17,357 nt of DNA from Porticoccaceae bacterium (GTDB taxonomy: Bacteria; Pseudomonadota; Gammaproteobacteria; Pseudomonadales; Porticoccaceae), in the NCBI GenBank assembly GCA_028822945.1, contig JAPKCN010000012.1:1-17357 (forward strand), read 5' to 3'. Both the position numbers and the translations under genes were made by a program. The notes below the pieces were generated by a model. That model saw only the letters and a list, made by a program, of their open reading frames with translations, was not told the origin of the DNA and searched no databases. This document shows positions 7,525 through 15,537 of this stretch, in pieces; position 1 is the stretch's first letter, and the number at the start of each line of letters is the position of its first letter.

Positions 7525-8040
7525 CTAGGTCTGTTTGTGATCATCAGTCTGTTCTCCGCCTCCACTTCGCCACGCGTCAAAAATCAACAATATGGCACCG
7601 CAAGTAATCGCGCTATCGGCGACATTGAACGCCGGGAAATGTCTGCCTGCCCAGTGGAAATCCAAAAAATCGATAACATAACCGAGTATCAGTCGGTCCC
7701 AAAGATTACCCAGTGCGCCACCCAAGATTAACGCCAGCGCCATGCACTCCAACCACTGTGCGCGAGACAAGCGCGCTATCCAAACCACAAGAACAATGCT
7801 GACAGAGGCTGCTAGTCCACTAAATGCCCAGCGCTGCCAACCCCCGGCATCGCTTAAAAAACTAAATGCCGCACCGGAATTGTGTGCGCGTACCAAATTA
7901 AAATAGCTGCTGATAAACAAACTGTCGCCATATTCAAAGCTATGGACTACCGAAGCCTTGGTGAACTGATCAAGAATGAGTACCGCCGCCGCAAGAGCAT
8001 ACCAGAGTGGCAACCGCGCAGATCGACGTATCTCAAGCAT
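7525..8040 (-). CDS. lspA: Prolipoprotein signal peptidase II
   Basis: Inner-membrane aspartyl protease that removes the signal peptide of lipid-modified prolipoproteins. From the ATG at 8040 there are 171 residues, the normal size. Hydrophobic segments lie near 11-27, 70-89, 97-113 and 136-155, fitting four membrane helices. Conserved boxes are RAHNSGAAFSF (51-61), GGALGNLWDR (107-116), YVIDFLDF with catalytic Asp124, and FNVADSAI with catalytic Asp142. A longer frame opens at 8121, but its extra 27 residues lie wholly inside ileS and give an untypical N-terminus. The ATG at 8040 overlaps the ileS stop by 8 bases and has a GAGG upstream, so translation is probably coupled. The IleS-LspA pairing is conserved across Gammaproteobacteria. 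Confidence 0.96.
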   Translation of the reverse strand: MLEIRRSARLPLWYALAAAVLILDQFTKASVVHSFEYGDSLFISSYFNLVRAHNSGAAFSFLSDAGGWQRWAFSGLAASVSIVLVVWIARLSRAQWLECMALALILGGALGNLWDRLILGYVIDFLDFHWAGRHFPAFNVADSAITCGAILLIFDAWRSGGGEQTDDHKQT

Positions 8041-10855
8041 AGCGACGATCCTCACCGGCACCACTGATGTTGTCGACACAGCGGGCACAGAGTTCAGCAT
8101 GTTCTTGGCAACTACCCACATCGCTCATGTGATGCCAGCAACGCACACATTTGTCGGCGTTAGAGCGACTTAAACCCACACTCAAGCCTGCTATTAAGGA
8201 CGGCTGAGCATCTTTCTCTCGAGCGATTGGCAGCAGTCTGGCAGTCGACGTGATAGTCACAAATCGCAGTTCGTCAGCGAGTTTGGCTAGCGCCGAAAAA
8301 TAGTGCCCGTCGGCATAAAGAATGACGTCCGCATCGAGTGAGCCCTTGACTAAGCCCTCGGCCCTATGACTTTCAAGCATTTTATTCACGGCTTCCTTAA
8401 CCTGCATGATAGCGTCCCAGTCAGCGCGCTGAATGCTCTCGTCCTCGGTCAATTGAGGCAAGTCATACCACTCGGCGAGAAATACTGAAGCATCTCGATT
8501 ACCCGGAATATACGACCATATTTCGTGAGCAGTGAAGCTCAATATGGGCGCGATCCAACGCACAAATGCCTCGCTAATGTGGTAAAGCGCGGTCTGCGCC
8601 GAACGCCTCGACAAGCTGTCTACAGAGCAGGTGTAAATGCGATCCTTGATAATATCCAGATAAAAGCCACCCATATCGCGAACACAAAAATTGTGTAACT
8701 TTTGATAGATTAGATGAAACTGAAATAGCTCATAGTCGTCCTGGATTTCAGTTTGTAGTTGCGCAGCACAATCTAGAGCCCAACGATCTAGGGCCAACAT
8801 GTCTGCCAATTCGACGAGATGCTGGTCTGGTTCGAAGCCGTCGAGGTTGGCAAGAAAGTAACGCGCGGTATTGCGAATTCTTCGGTAGGAATCGCCAGCG
8901 CGCTTAAGGATTTCATCCGATACCGTCATTTCGCTACTGAAGTCAGCCGACGCTACCCACAACCTCAACACATCGGCACCCAGCTCGTTGATGACCTTTT
9001 GCGGTGCGACCACATTACCGATCGATTTGGACATCTTGCGGCCCTGTTCATCCACCGTAAACCCATGAGTCAATACTGCTTTGTAAGGCGCTGTGCCGTT
9101 TATGGCGATCGCGGTCTTCAAAGACGACTGAAACCAACCTCGATGCTGATCGGAGCCCTCGAGGTAGAGGTCAGCGGGGTAGCTCAACTCATCGCGCGCC
9201 GAAATCACCGAGGCATGCGTGACTCCCGAATCAAACCAAACATCTAAGGTGTCGGTAACTTTTTGGTAGTCGCAGGCTTCATCACCGAGCAGATCGGCAG
9301 GATCGAGATCGTACCAGGCATCGATACCTTTTTCCTCGACGCGCAGCGCCACTTGCTCGATCAGCTCCGCGCATCGTGGATGCAGTTCACCGCTTTCACG
9401 ATGCACAAACAGCGCTATCGGCACGCCCCAAGTACGCTGTCGCGAAACACACCAATCAGGGCTATTCTCGAGCATACCGCGAATCCGAGCCGCGCCCCAA
9501 TCGGGATGCCAATTCACCGATTCGATAGCATTTTGGGCCTTATCTAACAACCCATTTTTGCGCATCGAAATAAACCACTGCGGCGTCGCACGATAGATAA
9601 GCGGCGTCTTGGTGCGCCAGCAATGCGCGTAGCTATGAGTAAATTGACTGCACGCCATCAAACGGCCGCTATCGGTGAGCACCTGAATAACATGGGGATC
9701 GACTTTGTAGACGTGTTCGCCGCCAAATAGCGCAACGTCGTCACGAAAAAGACCATTGTCAAGAATATAGTTGAGGGTGCCTATAGCGTACTGATTAGCC
9801 ACCACAAAATCTTCCATGCCGTGATCGGGCGCGGTGTGAACACAGCCAGTTCCGGCGTCATCGGTGACGTGTTCTCCAACCAGCAAGGGAATGTCGCGCT
9901 GATAAAACGGGTGCTGGGTCACTAAATGTTCCAGCGCTATGCCGTAACATTGCGCCAATTCTCGGTAGTCGGTAATTTCAAGTCGCTGCATAACTGAGTC
10001 GACTAACGATTGCGCACAAATCAACCGACATGACTGACCATCGCGCTGATACTGTACGAGACTATAGATGAGATCGGCACCTACAGAGATCGCCTGGCTG
10101 CTGGGAATAGTCCACGGTGTCGTAGTCCAGATCAAAACCTGAATTTCACCGACCCCGGGCATACCCGAAAAAGCCCGCTCCACAGCGGCTAGCTGTGCAT
10201 CGCCGACGACTGGGTAACCAACATCGATGGCATACGATTTTTTGTCCTGGTATTCGACCTCGGCCTCGGCCAGCGCCGAGCCGCCGACAACGCTCCAATA
10301 AACGGGTTTGTAGCCCTTTACCAAGTGGCCGTTATCAACCACTTTGCCGAGTGCGCGAATAATGTTCGCCTCGACCTCAAATTGCATCGTCAGGTAGGGG
10401 CGTTGCCAATCCGCGAGTATCCCCAATCGGATAAAGTCTCGCCGTTGCCCATCGACCTGCCGCAGCGCATATTCTCGGCATTTTTGACGGAATAAGGCAT
10501 GTTCGACTTTACTTCCGGACTTGCCTATTTTCTTCTCTACCACATGCTCAATTGGCAGACCATGACAGTCCCAACCGGGCACAAAGGGCGCATCGAACCC
10601 GCTCAAGGTGCGCGACTTAACGACAATATCTTTGAGCGTCTTGTTGACTGCATGACCAAGATGTATATCGCCGTTCGCGTAGGGCGGACCATCGTGCAAA
10701 ATATAGCGGGTGCGGCCGGCGCGCGCCATGCGAATTTGCCCATAGAGATCGCTGTCCTGCCATTCTTTCAAAAGGCCGGGCTCTCGCTGCGCGAGGTTAG
10801 CGCGCATCGGGAAGGCAGTTTTTGGCAAATTTAAAGTCGCTTTATAATCGGTCAT
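8033..10855 (-). CDS. ileS: Isoleucyl-tRNA synthetase
   Basis: Charges tRNA(Ile) with isoleucine; cytoplasmic class Ia synthetase with an editing domain that hydrolyses Val-tRNA(Ile). The 940 residues match the bacterial short (IleS1) type. Visible are the HIGH motif as HLGH (65-68), editing-site segments WTTTPWTIPSS (243-253) and DDAGTGCVHTAPDHG (332-346), KMSKS (607-611), and a C-terminal zinc finger with C903, C906, C923 and C926. The presence of this finger separates it from the mupirocin-resistant IleS2 type. ATG at 10855 follows the ribF stop by 13 bases with only a weak ribosome site. The stop overlaps lspA. There is no T-box leader, as expected outside Gram-positives. Confidence 0.98.
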   Translation of the reverse strand: MTDYKATLNLPKTAFPMRANLAQREPGLLKEWQDSDLYGQIRMARAGRTRYILHDGPPYANGDIHLGHAVNKTLKDIVVKSRTLSGFDAPFVPGWDCHGLPIEHVVEKKIGKSGSKVEHALFRQKCREYALRQVDGQRRDFIRLGILADWQRPYLTMQFEVEANIIRALGKVVDNGHLVKGYKPVYWSVVGGSALAEAEVEYQDKKSYAIDVGYPVVGDAQLAAVERAFSGMPGVGEIQVLIWTTTPWTIPSSQAISVGADLIYSLVQYQRDGQSCRLICAQSLVDSVMQRLEITDYRELAQCYGIALEHLVTQHPFYQRDIPLLVGEHVTDDAGTGCVHTAPDHGMEDFVVANQYAIGTLNYILDNGLFRDDVALFGGEHVYKVDPHVIQVLTDSGRLMACSQFTHSYAHCWRTKTPLIYRATPQWFISMRKNGLLDKAQNAIESVNWHPDWGAARIRGMLENSPDWCVSRQRTWGVPIALFVHRESGELHPRCAELIEQVALRVEEKGIDAWYDLDPADLLGDEACDYQKVTDTLDVWFDSGVTHASVISARDELSYPADLYLEGSDQHRGWFQSSLKTAIAINGTAPYKAVLTHGFTVDEQGRKMSKSIGNVVAPQKVINELGADVLRLWVASADFSSEMTVSDEILKRAGDSYRRIRNTARYFLANLDGFEPDQHLVELADMLALDRWALDCAAQLQTEIQDDYELFQFHLIYQKLHNFCVRDMGGFYLDIIKDRIYTCSVDSLSRRSAQTALYHISEAFVRWIAPILSFTAHEIWSYIPGNRDASVFLAEWYDLPQLTEDESIQRADWDAIMQVKEAVNKMLESHRAEGLVKGSLDADVILYADGHYFSALAKLADELRFVTITSTARLLPIAREKDAQPSLIAGLSVGLSRSNADKCVRCWHHMSDVGSCQEHAELCARCVDNISGAGEDRRYA

Positions 10856-10868
10856 CGGCGTTACTTTG

Positions 10869-11831
10869 TCATCCTATAGTAGTCGTTACGTCGGGAGTCG
10901 GAGAGTGCCTCTCCAACCATAATTTAATTTCTTTGATGTCGGACTCAATTCCTTTGACAAGGGCATCGAGGCCGTCAAACTTTTGCTCATCGCGTATTTT
11001 ATGCAAAAATTCAACGCTGATAAAATGGCCGTAAAGCTGACCACGAAAATTCAATAAATGGACTTCTAAAATAGGCTTCACCGAATCGCCAATCGTCGGC
11101 CGAACACCAACATTAGCGGCGCCGTAGTATACCTGATCAGCGACTTTTACGCGCACTGCAAAAACCCCAGTAAGCGGCGCTCTATAACGGTGCAAATGGA
11201 CGTTAGCGGTTGGAAAACCGAGTTCACGACCGAGGTGTTGACCGTGTACCACTCGTCCTTTGATGGCAAACGGACGCCCAAGCAGTCGTGCGACCTGCGG
11301 AAAATCGCCCAACTCGATAGTTTCGCGAACCAAAGTACTGCTGATACGCCGTCCACGGGTTTCGAGCGTCTGTGTGTCGCGCACCGAAAAATCATACCGA
11401 TTGCCAAATTCTCTCAACATCGATAGATCGCCGCTGCGATCACAACCAAAGCGAAAATCGTCGCCGACAATTAGGTGTTTCACCTGTAGCCCATCGACCA
11501 AAACCTGAACAATGAATTCGGCGGCAGTCAGGCTACGCAACTCGCGATTGAAGTGCAAACAAACAACACGATCTACGCCCACATCGGACAACGCCTCAAT
11601 TTTCTCACGCAACCGCATCAATCTCGCCGGCGCGCGCTCCTCGGCAAAGAACTCCCTCGGCTGTGGCTCGAACGTCATCGCAACCGAGGTCAAATCCAGG
11701 GCACTCGCTCGCTCGACAACCGTGCGCAAAATCGACTGGTGGCCCAAGTGTACGCCGTCAAACGATCCTATGCTGACAACCGACCCGCCCGCCTCCGCCC
11801 GAAGTGAACGCAGACTGCGAACAAACGTCAT
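10869..11831 (-). CDS. ribF: Bifunctional riboflavin kinase / FAD synthetase
   Basis: Phosphorylates riboflavin to FMN and adenylates FMN to FAD. From the ATG at 11831 there are 320 residues, as in the family. The N-terminal adenylyltransferase domain shows SFDGVHLGHQ (23-32) and RRISSTLVR (161-169). The C-terminal flavokinase domain shows GRVVHGQHLGRELGFPTAN (192-210) with the PTAN Mg-ATP motif and the likely catalytic Glu257 in LEVHLLNF. A longer frame opens with GTG at 11846, but the ATG five codons inside has AGGGG four to five bases before it and gives MTFVRSL, like known RibF starts. It is first in the ribF-ileS-lspA-fkpB-ispH run. No FMN riboswitch is visible in the leader. Confidence 0.96.
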   Translation of the reverse strand: MTFVRSLRSLRAEAGGSVVSIGSFDGVHLGHQSILRTVVERASALDLTSVAMTFEPQPREFFAEERAPARLMRLREKIEALSDVGVDRVVCLHFNRELRSLTAAEFIVQVLVDGLQVKHLIVGDDFRFGCDRSGDLSMLREFGNRYDFSVRDTQTLETRGRRISSTLVRETIELGDFPQVARLLGRPFAIKGRVVHGQHLGRELGFPTANVHLHRYRAPLTGVFAVRVKVADQVYYGAANVGVRPTIGDSVKPILEVHLLNFRGQLYGHFISVEFLHKIRDEQKFDGLDALVKGIESDIKEIKLWLERHSPTPDVTTTIG

Positions 11832-11878
11832 ATTCCCCTGTTGCACCGGTGAGATATCCCTCTCGATTTAACCCTTTA

Positions 11879-11907
11879 ATTATACCTAGCAACGCCGGCA
11901 AAGCTAA
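11879..11907 (-). promoter_or_regulatory. Predicted sigma70 promoter of the ribF operon
   Basis: The 125-base gap after murJ holds a perfect TATAAT (11884 to 11879) with TTAGCT (11907 to 11902) 17 bases upstream; the -35 keeps three of six consensus positions. Transcription would start near 11872, about 40 bases before the ribF ATG. No terminator for murJ is visible in the gap, so ribF may also be read from upstream. Confidence 0.45.
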
Positions 11908-11956
11908 TAAAAAGCATACCTTTCACACGGCCCATACTCGGCGACATAGAGAACCC

Positions 11957-13627
11957 CTAATGTTGGCTAGAAACCGCCGTCTTTGGACCTCGTAGATCGC
12001 ATGCCCGAAGTCCCGACAGGTACAACACCAGCGCGTATACAAGCGTGCCAGCAACGCAAATACCTAGCAGGCGCAGCCCACGCTGCCACCAGAAAAAATG
12101 TTGCCACAGCGAAATATCTAAAGCGCCTACCCGGTCGGCAATGGCCCAAACTACAGCCAACATTACCGCAAGCGCCGCCAGCAGGCGCAGACTAAATATC
12201 CACCACTGCCCACACCCAGAATAAATCTCTTTTTTTCGCAAGTAGTAAAATAATAGAACGGCATTTAGATAGGCCGATACCGAGGTCGCCAGCGCCAGTC
12301 CAACATGGCCTATTTGCCAATACAGATGCAATGGCACTAAAAATAACAGATTGAGACACATATTGCTGAGCATGGCAATAATCCCGATGCGCACCGGCGT
12401 GCGCATATCTTGACGAGCAAAAAATCCGGGCGCCAAAACCTTGATCAACATAAACGCAACCACCCCTAGCGAATACGCCTGCAAGCTAAACGTCGCCATT
12501 TGCATATCCTGTGCGGTCATAACATCGCCATAATAAAACAACGCAGTAAGGATCGGTTGAGCCAGCAGCATTAGCGCCATAGAAGCCGGTATCGCCACCA
12601 ACAAAACCATTTTTATTGCCCACTCGAGGGTCTGAGAATAAGCGCCGGTCGATTCAGCCGCATGGTGACGCGACAAATTGGGTAGGATGACTGTGGCAAT
12701 TGCCACCCCAAATACCCCTAGTGGCAATTCTGCCAAACGATCTGAATAGTAAAGCCAGGAGACACTTCCGGTCGGTAAAAAAGTTGCCAGTATGGTGTCG
12801 AGTAATAGATTTATTTGGCTGACTGACACACCAAAAATTGCGGGCGCCATCAAGCCGAGAACCTTTTTTACCCCTGGGTGATGCCAGTCGACCACTGGCA
12901 TAGGCAGCATGTGCATGCGCTGTAGAAATGGTAACTGAAACGTCAGTTGCACGACGCCGGCCGCAAATACGCCCCAGGCTAGAGCAAATGCCGGTTGCTG
13001 AAATGCCGGTGCGGCCAAAAGAGCCGCCGCTATCAGGGTGGTGTTCAGCAGCAGCGGGGTAAATGCTGGAACGGCAAAGCGGTCGTAACTATTTAAAATG
13101 CCGCCAGCGACACCCGTCAGCGAAATAAACATAAGATAGGGAAAGGTAATCCGCAACATGGATGCGGTTGCGGCAAATTTATCCGGCTGACTCTGATACC
13201 AACTAGGCGCGAATACAGCGGCGAACACAGGCGCTAGCGCCACCACCGCAAGGGTCACTAAAAATAGCGTGAAACCGAGGGTGCCAACCACGCGACTGAT
13301 CAACTCGCGGACTGCCGCCTGACCGCCGCGCTCTCGGTACTCCCCCAGCACTGGAACAAAAGCTTGCGCAAACGCACCTTCGGCAAACAACCGACGAAAA
13401 AAATTAGGGATCTTAAACGCGACAAAAAAAACATCAGCAAAGGCTTCGGCACCAATCACCCGTGCCAACACCACGTCTCGAATCAATCCCATAACCCGCG
13501 ACAGCATGGTGAAAAAACTCACCACACCGCTAGAGCGCAGCAAACCCGTACTCGCTGATGACAGATCTCCGGATGCCGCTAACGGCTCCTTGGGCTGCTC
13601 CTTGACTGGCTTGTTTACACCCACCAT
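11957..13627 (-). CDS. murJ: Lipid II flippase MurJ (MviN)
   Basis: Inner-membrane MOP-superfamily transporter that moves lipid II to the periplasmic face for peptidoglycan synthesis. The 556 residues contain many hydrophobic segments, consistent with 14 helices. Family signatures are LSRVMGLIRD (42-51) and DVFFVAFKIPNFFRRLFAEGAFAQAF, starting at 65. The essential arginines of the E. coli protein align with Arg44, Arg50 and Arg78. About 27 polar residues precede the first conserved part; the first possible internal ATG (residue 41) would cut into helix 1, so the ATG at 13627, with AAAGG four bases upstream, is kept. Its position between rpsT and ribF is as in Pseudomonas. Confidence 0.96.
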   Translation of the reverse strand: MVGVNKPVKEQPKEPLAASGDLSSASTGLLRSSGVVSFFTMLSRVMGLIRDVVLARVIGAEAFADVFFVAFKIPNFFRRLFAEGAFAQAFVPVLGEYRERGGQAAVRELISRVVGTLGFTLFLVTLAVVALAPVFAAVFAPSWYQSQPDKFAATASMLRITFPYLMFISLTGVAGGILNSYDRFAVPAFTPLLLNTTLIAAALLAAPAFQQPAFALAWGVFAAGVVQLTFQLPFLQRMHMLPMPVVDWHHPGVKKVLGLMAPAIFGVSVSQINLLLDTILATFLPTGSVSWLYYSDRLAELPLGVFGVAIATVILPNLSRHHAAESTGAYSQTLEWAIKMVLLVAIPASMALMLLAQPILTALFYYGDVMTAQDMQMATFSLQAYSLGVVAFMLIKVLAPGFFARQDMRTPVRIGIIAMLSNMCLNLLFLVPLHLYWQIGHVGLALATSVSAYLNAVLLFYYLRKKEIYSGCGQWWIFSLRLLAALAVMLAVVWAIADRVGALDISLWQHFFWWQRGLRLLGICVAGTLVYALVLYLSGLRACDLRGPKTAVSSQH

Positions 13628-13669
13628 TAGACCTTTGGAAAATTACTGAGGACTCTCTTGCCTTACAGG

Positions 13670-13698
13670 AGTTTACGCACCATTTGAGCGAAGGCCAA
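13670..13698 (-). promoter_or_regulatory. Possible promoter of murJ
   Basis: TTGGCC (13698 to 13693), a 17-base spacer, then TAAACT (13675 to 13670): four of six matches in each box. It is correctly placed about 40 bases before the murJ ATG and diverges from the rpsT promoter. Only moderately convincing. Confidence 0.35.
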
Positions 13699-13805
13699 GT
13701 CCAATGCCACTGTCACCTAAAGCACTCAAAAATTAGTTTCGAGCGATATTAGTCGGCGGCAATGCGCCAAACGCACCTCAGTTGCACGCAACCTGCATGC
13801 GGGGC

Positions 13806-13834
13806 TTGAACATCGCCGCCAAACCCTGTATATT
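13806..13834 (+). promoter_or_regulatory. Sigma70 promoter of rpsT
   Basis: TTGAAC (13806-13811), an exact 17-base spacer, then TATATT (13829-13834): five of six matches in both boxes, the best promoter in the window. Transcription should start near 13841, leaving a leader of about 37 bases. A GTTGC/GCAAC inverted repeat (13781-13792) lies just upstream of the -35; its meaning is unknown. Confidence 0.7.
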
Positions 13835-13877
13835 TCCGCGCTTTTATAGATATCCCTTTCAGAAGGAGTAGACCGCA

Positions 13878-14147
13878 TTGGCCAATTCAGTACAAGCTAA
13901 AAAACGCGCCCGTCAAAATGAGAAACGCCGTCAGCACAACGCCAGCATGAGGTCTATGGTGCGTACCTATTTGAAGAAAGTCGACGCTGCTATTCTCAGT
14001 GGTGATCAAGCGGAAGCACAGGCCGCTTATACAGCATCAGTTCCAGTAATTGACCGCATGGCGGACAAGGGGATTATTCACAAGAACAAAGCAGCGCGAC
14101 ACAAGAGCCGCCTGAACGCAAAAGTCAAGGCACTCACCGCAGCTTAG
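13878..14147 (+). CDS. rpsT: 30S ribosomal protein S20
   Basis: Primary 16S rRNA-binding protein of the small subunit. The 89 residues begin MANSVQAKKRARQNEKRRQH, the strongly basic helical N-terminus of S20, and the C-terminal part IHKNKAARHKSRLNAKVKAL is equally typical. The start codon is TTG at 13878, with a strong AGAAGGAG nine bases upstream; no ATG or GTG gives this N-terminus. E. coli rpsT also starts with UUG, where the weak codon is part of autogenous control. The gene is a single-gene unit with its own promoter and terminator and diverges from murJ. Confidence 0.97.
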   Translation: MANSVQAKKRARQNEKRRQHNASMRSMVRTYLKKVDAAILSGDQAEAQAAYTASVPVIDRMADKGIIHKNKAARHKSRLNAKVKALTAA

Positions 14148-14175
14148 AGCAACTCAACAACTAGTCGTGGGTTCC

Positions 14176-14204
14176 AAAAGCTGGTTAGCACACCGGCTTT
14201 TTTT
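14176..14204 (+). terminator. Rho-independent terminator of rpsT
   Basis: A run of A, then AGCTGG, loop TTAGCACA, then CCGGCT followed by seven T in all. The six-pair stem has one T:G pair and extends by A:T pairs into the T tract. It begins about 30 bases after the rpsT stop. Read on the minus strand it has four T after the stem and may weakly serve the convergent proB transcript. Confidence 0.85.
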
Positions 14205-14240
14205 GGGGCTTCTTTATATGTTGTAGCTTCAGATGCCCCA
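14204..14240 (+). other. Second inverted repeat after the rpsT terminator
   Basis: TGGGGC (14204-14209) and GCCCCA (14235-14240) can pair across a 25-base loop, directly behind the terminator. No T tract follows, so it is not a second terminator by itself. It may protect RNA ends or be chance. Beyond it, up to the proB stop at 14387, no gene is seen; the only structure there is a 13-base palindrome at 14297. Confidence 0.3.
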
Positions 14241-14296
14241 GCCCTAAAAGGACGATGCACCTGGATACTTCTTTTTCAATTAGGGTGTAAACAAAT

Positions 14297-14309
14297 CAAT
14301 GTCACATTG
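14297..14309. repeat. Perfect 13-base palindrome CAATGT-C-ACATTG
   Basis: Two six-base arms around one central C, in the non-coding gap between the convergent rpsT and proB. It has the shape of a dimeric regulator's operator, but no promoter or gene that it could serve is visible nearby. The family of any binding protein cannot be told. Confidence 0.4.
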
Positions 14310-14386
14310 TTACTAAAAACCATGAATATGTGTGCCGACGGAATGCATGCGCGGCGTATCTTTGCAGCTTGGACGTTCAAGAGGAC

Positions 14387-15526
14387 TCAGCCCAGCAATA
14401 CTAAATTGTCGCGATGGATTAATTCATCTTCCTCGCGATACCCCAAGCGACGCATAATTTCACTAGTGCTGGAGCCCTTGATGGCAGTTGTTTCGTCGGC
14501 ACTGTAATTAATCAAGCCGCGCGCTACCTCACATCCATCGCTACCCACACAACTGATGAGATCGCCGCGCTTAAAATCACCTTCTACCGCGATCACGCCG
14601 ACTGCGAGCAAGCTACTGCCACGTTGCCTCAATACCGCGACTGCGCCGGCATCCACGTATACGCGACCGCGTATTTGTAGTTGTCCGACCAGCCACTGTT
14701 TTTTCGCAGCTAGCGGCTTTTGATCGGCAGTTAGCAATGTGCCGACCAGTCCACCTGCCGCGATCTGTTTAAGTATATCTTGATTAGCACCACCGGCAAT
14801 CAGCGTATTACAACCAGAGTGAGCAGCCTGGCGGGCCGCTTGCAGCTTTGTCAGCATACCGCCGCGGCCAATACCACCATTGCTGCCCCCTGATGCAGCA
14901 TCTAAAGCAGTATCACTGCACGCGGCGTGAGAGATTAATGTGGCCTGCGGATTGGTCGCCGGATCCGCGGTAAATAGCCCGTCGCGATCAGTCAAAATGA
15001 CCAATAGATCGGCGTCGAGCAAATTAGCCACCATAGCCGCTAAACGATCATTATCGCCAAAGCGGATCTCATCGGTAACGACGGTGTCATTCTCATTCAC
15101 AATTGGCACCACAGCATGACCAAGCAATGTCTGCAGGGCACTGCGAGCATTTAAATAGCGCTGGCGGTTCGCCATGTCGTCGTGGTCGAGTAAAATTTGT
15201 GCGGTATGACGTCCATAGCGCTGAAAGCTAGTTTGATAGGCTTCAATTAAACCCATCTGGCCCACTGCTGCTGCTGCCTGCAATTCACCGATAGAATCCG
15301 GACGCCGAGCCCATTGCAATCTAACCAAACCCTCGGCTATAGCGCCTGAAGAGACTAGCACGATCTCTTTACCGGTTGCCAACAGAAACTCAATCTGCTC
15401 GACCCACGCATCGATTGCGGGCCTATCGAGTCCACGCCCGTGATCGGTCAGCAGGGCACTGCCAATCTTCACAACCCATCGTTGGCAATCGCCAATACGC
15501 GCTCTAGTAATGGGCGTCACACGCAC
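14387..15526 (-). CDS. proB: Glutamate 5-kinase
   Basis: First step of proline synthesis: phosphorylates glutamate to gamma-glutamyl phosphate, which ProA then reduces. The 379 residues comprise an amino-acid kinase domain (about 15-270) and a C-terminal PUA domain (about 287-370). Motifs are RWVVKIGSALLT (16-27), LVSSGAIAEG (57-66), NENDTVVTDEIRFGDNDRLA (144-163) for glutamate binding, and ILTDRDGLFTADP (177-189) for nucleotide. The start is uncertain: GTG at 15526 and GTG at 15520 are both possible, with no clear ribosome site; the first gives MRVTPITRARIG, comparable to Pseudomonas ProB. It follows obgE by 11 bases and is the last gene of rplU-rpmA-obgE-proB. proA is not in the window, so proline synthesis is split, as in Pseudomonas. 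Confidence 0.96.
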   Translation of the reverse strand: MRVTPITRARIGDCQRWVVKIGSALLTDHGRGLDRPAIDAWVEQIEFLLATGKEIVLVSSGAIAEGLVRLQWARRPDSIGELQAAAAVGQMGLIEAYQTSFQRYGRHTAQILLDHDDMANRQRYLNARSALQTLLGHAVVPIVNENDTVVTDEIRFGDNDRLAAMVANLLDADLLVILTDRDGLFTADPATNPQATLISHAACSDTALDAASGGSNGGIGRGGMLTKLQAARQAAHSGCNTLIAGGANQDILKQIAAGGLVGTLLTADQKPLAAKKQWLVGQLQIRGRVYVDAGAVAVLRQRGSSLLAVGVIAVEGDFKRGDLISCVGSDGCEVARGLINYSADETTAIKGSSTSEIMRRLGYREEDELIHRDNLVLLG

Positions 15527-15537
15527 CCATCGATGAT

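Noticed and set aside
8819..9247. 142-codon plus-strand frame inside ileS
   Set aside because: Antisense shadow of the KMSKS region of ileS; no family resemblance and no ribosome site noted.
11832..11956. Possible FMN riboswitch ahead of ribF
   Set aside because: The leader is about 40 bases after the predicted start, too short for the RFN fold, and its conserved helices are not seen.
14307..14507. 66-codon plus-strand frame between rpsT and proB
   Set aside because: Over half lies antisense to the proB 3' end; no ribosome site or recognisable motif.
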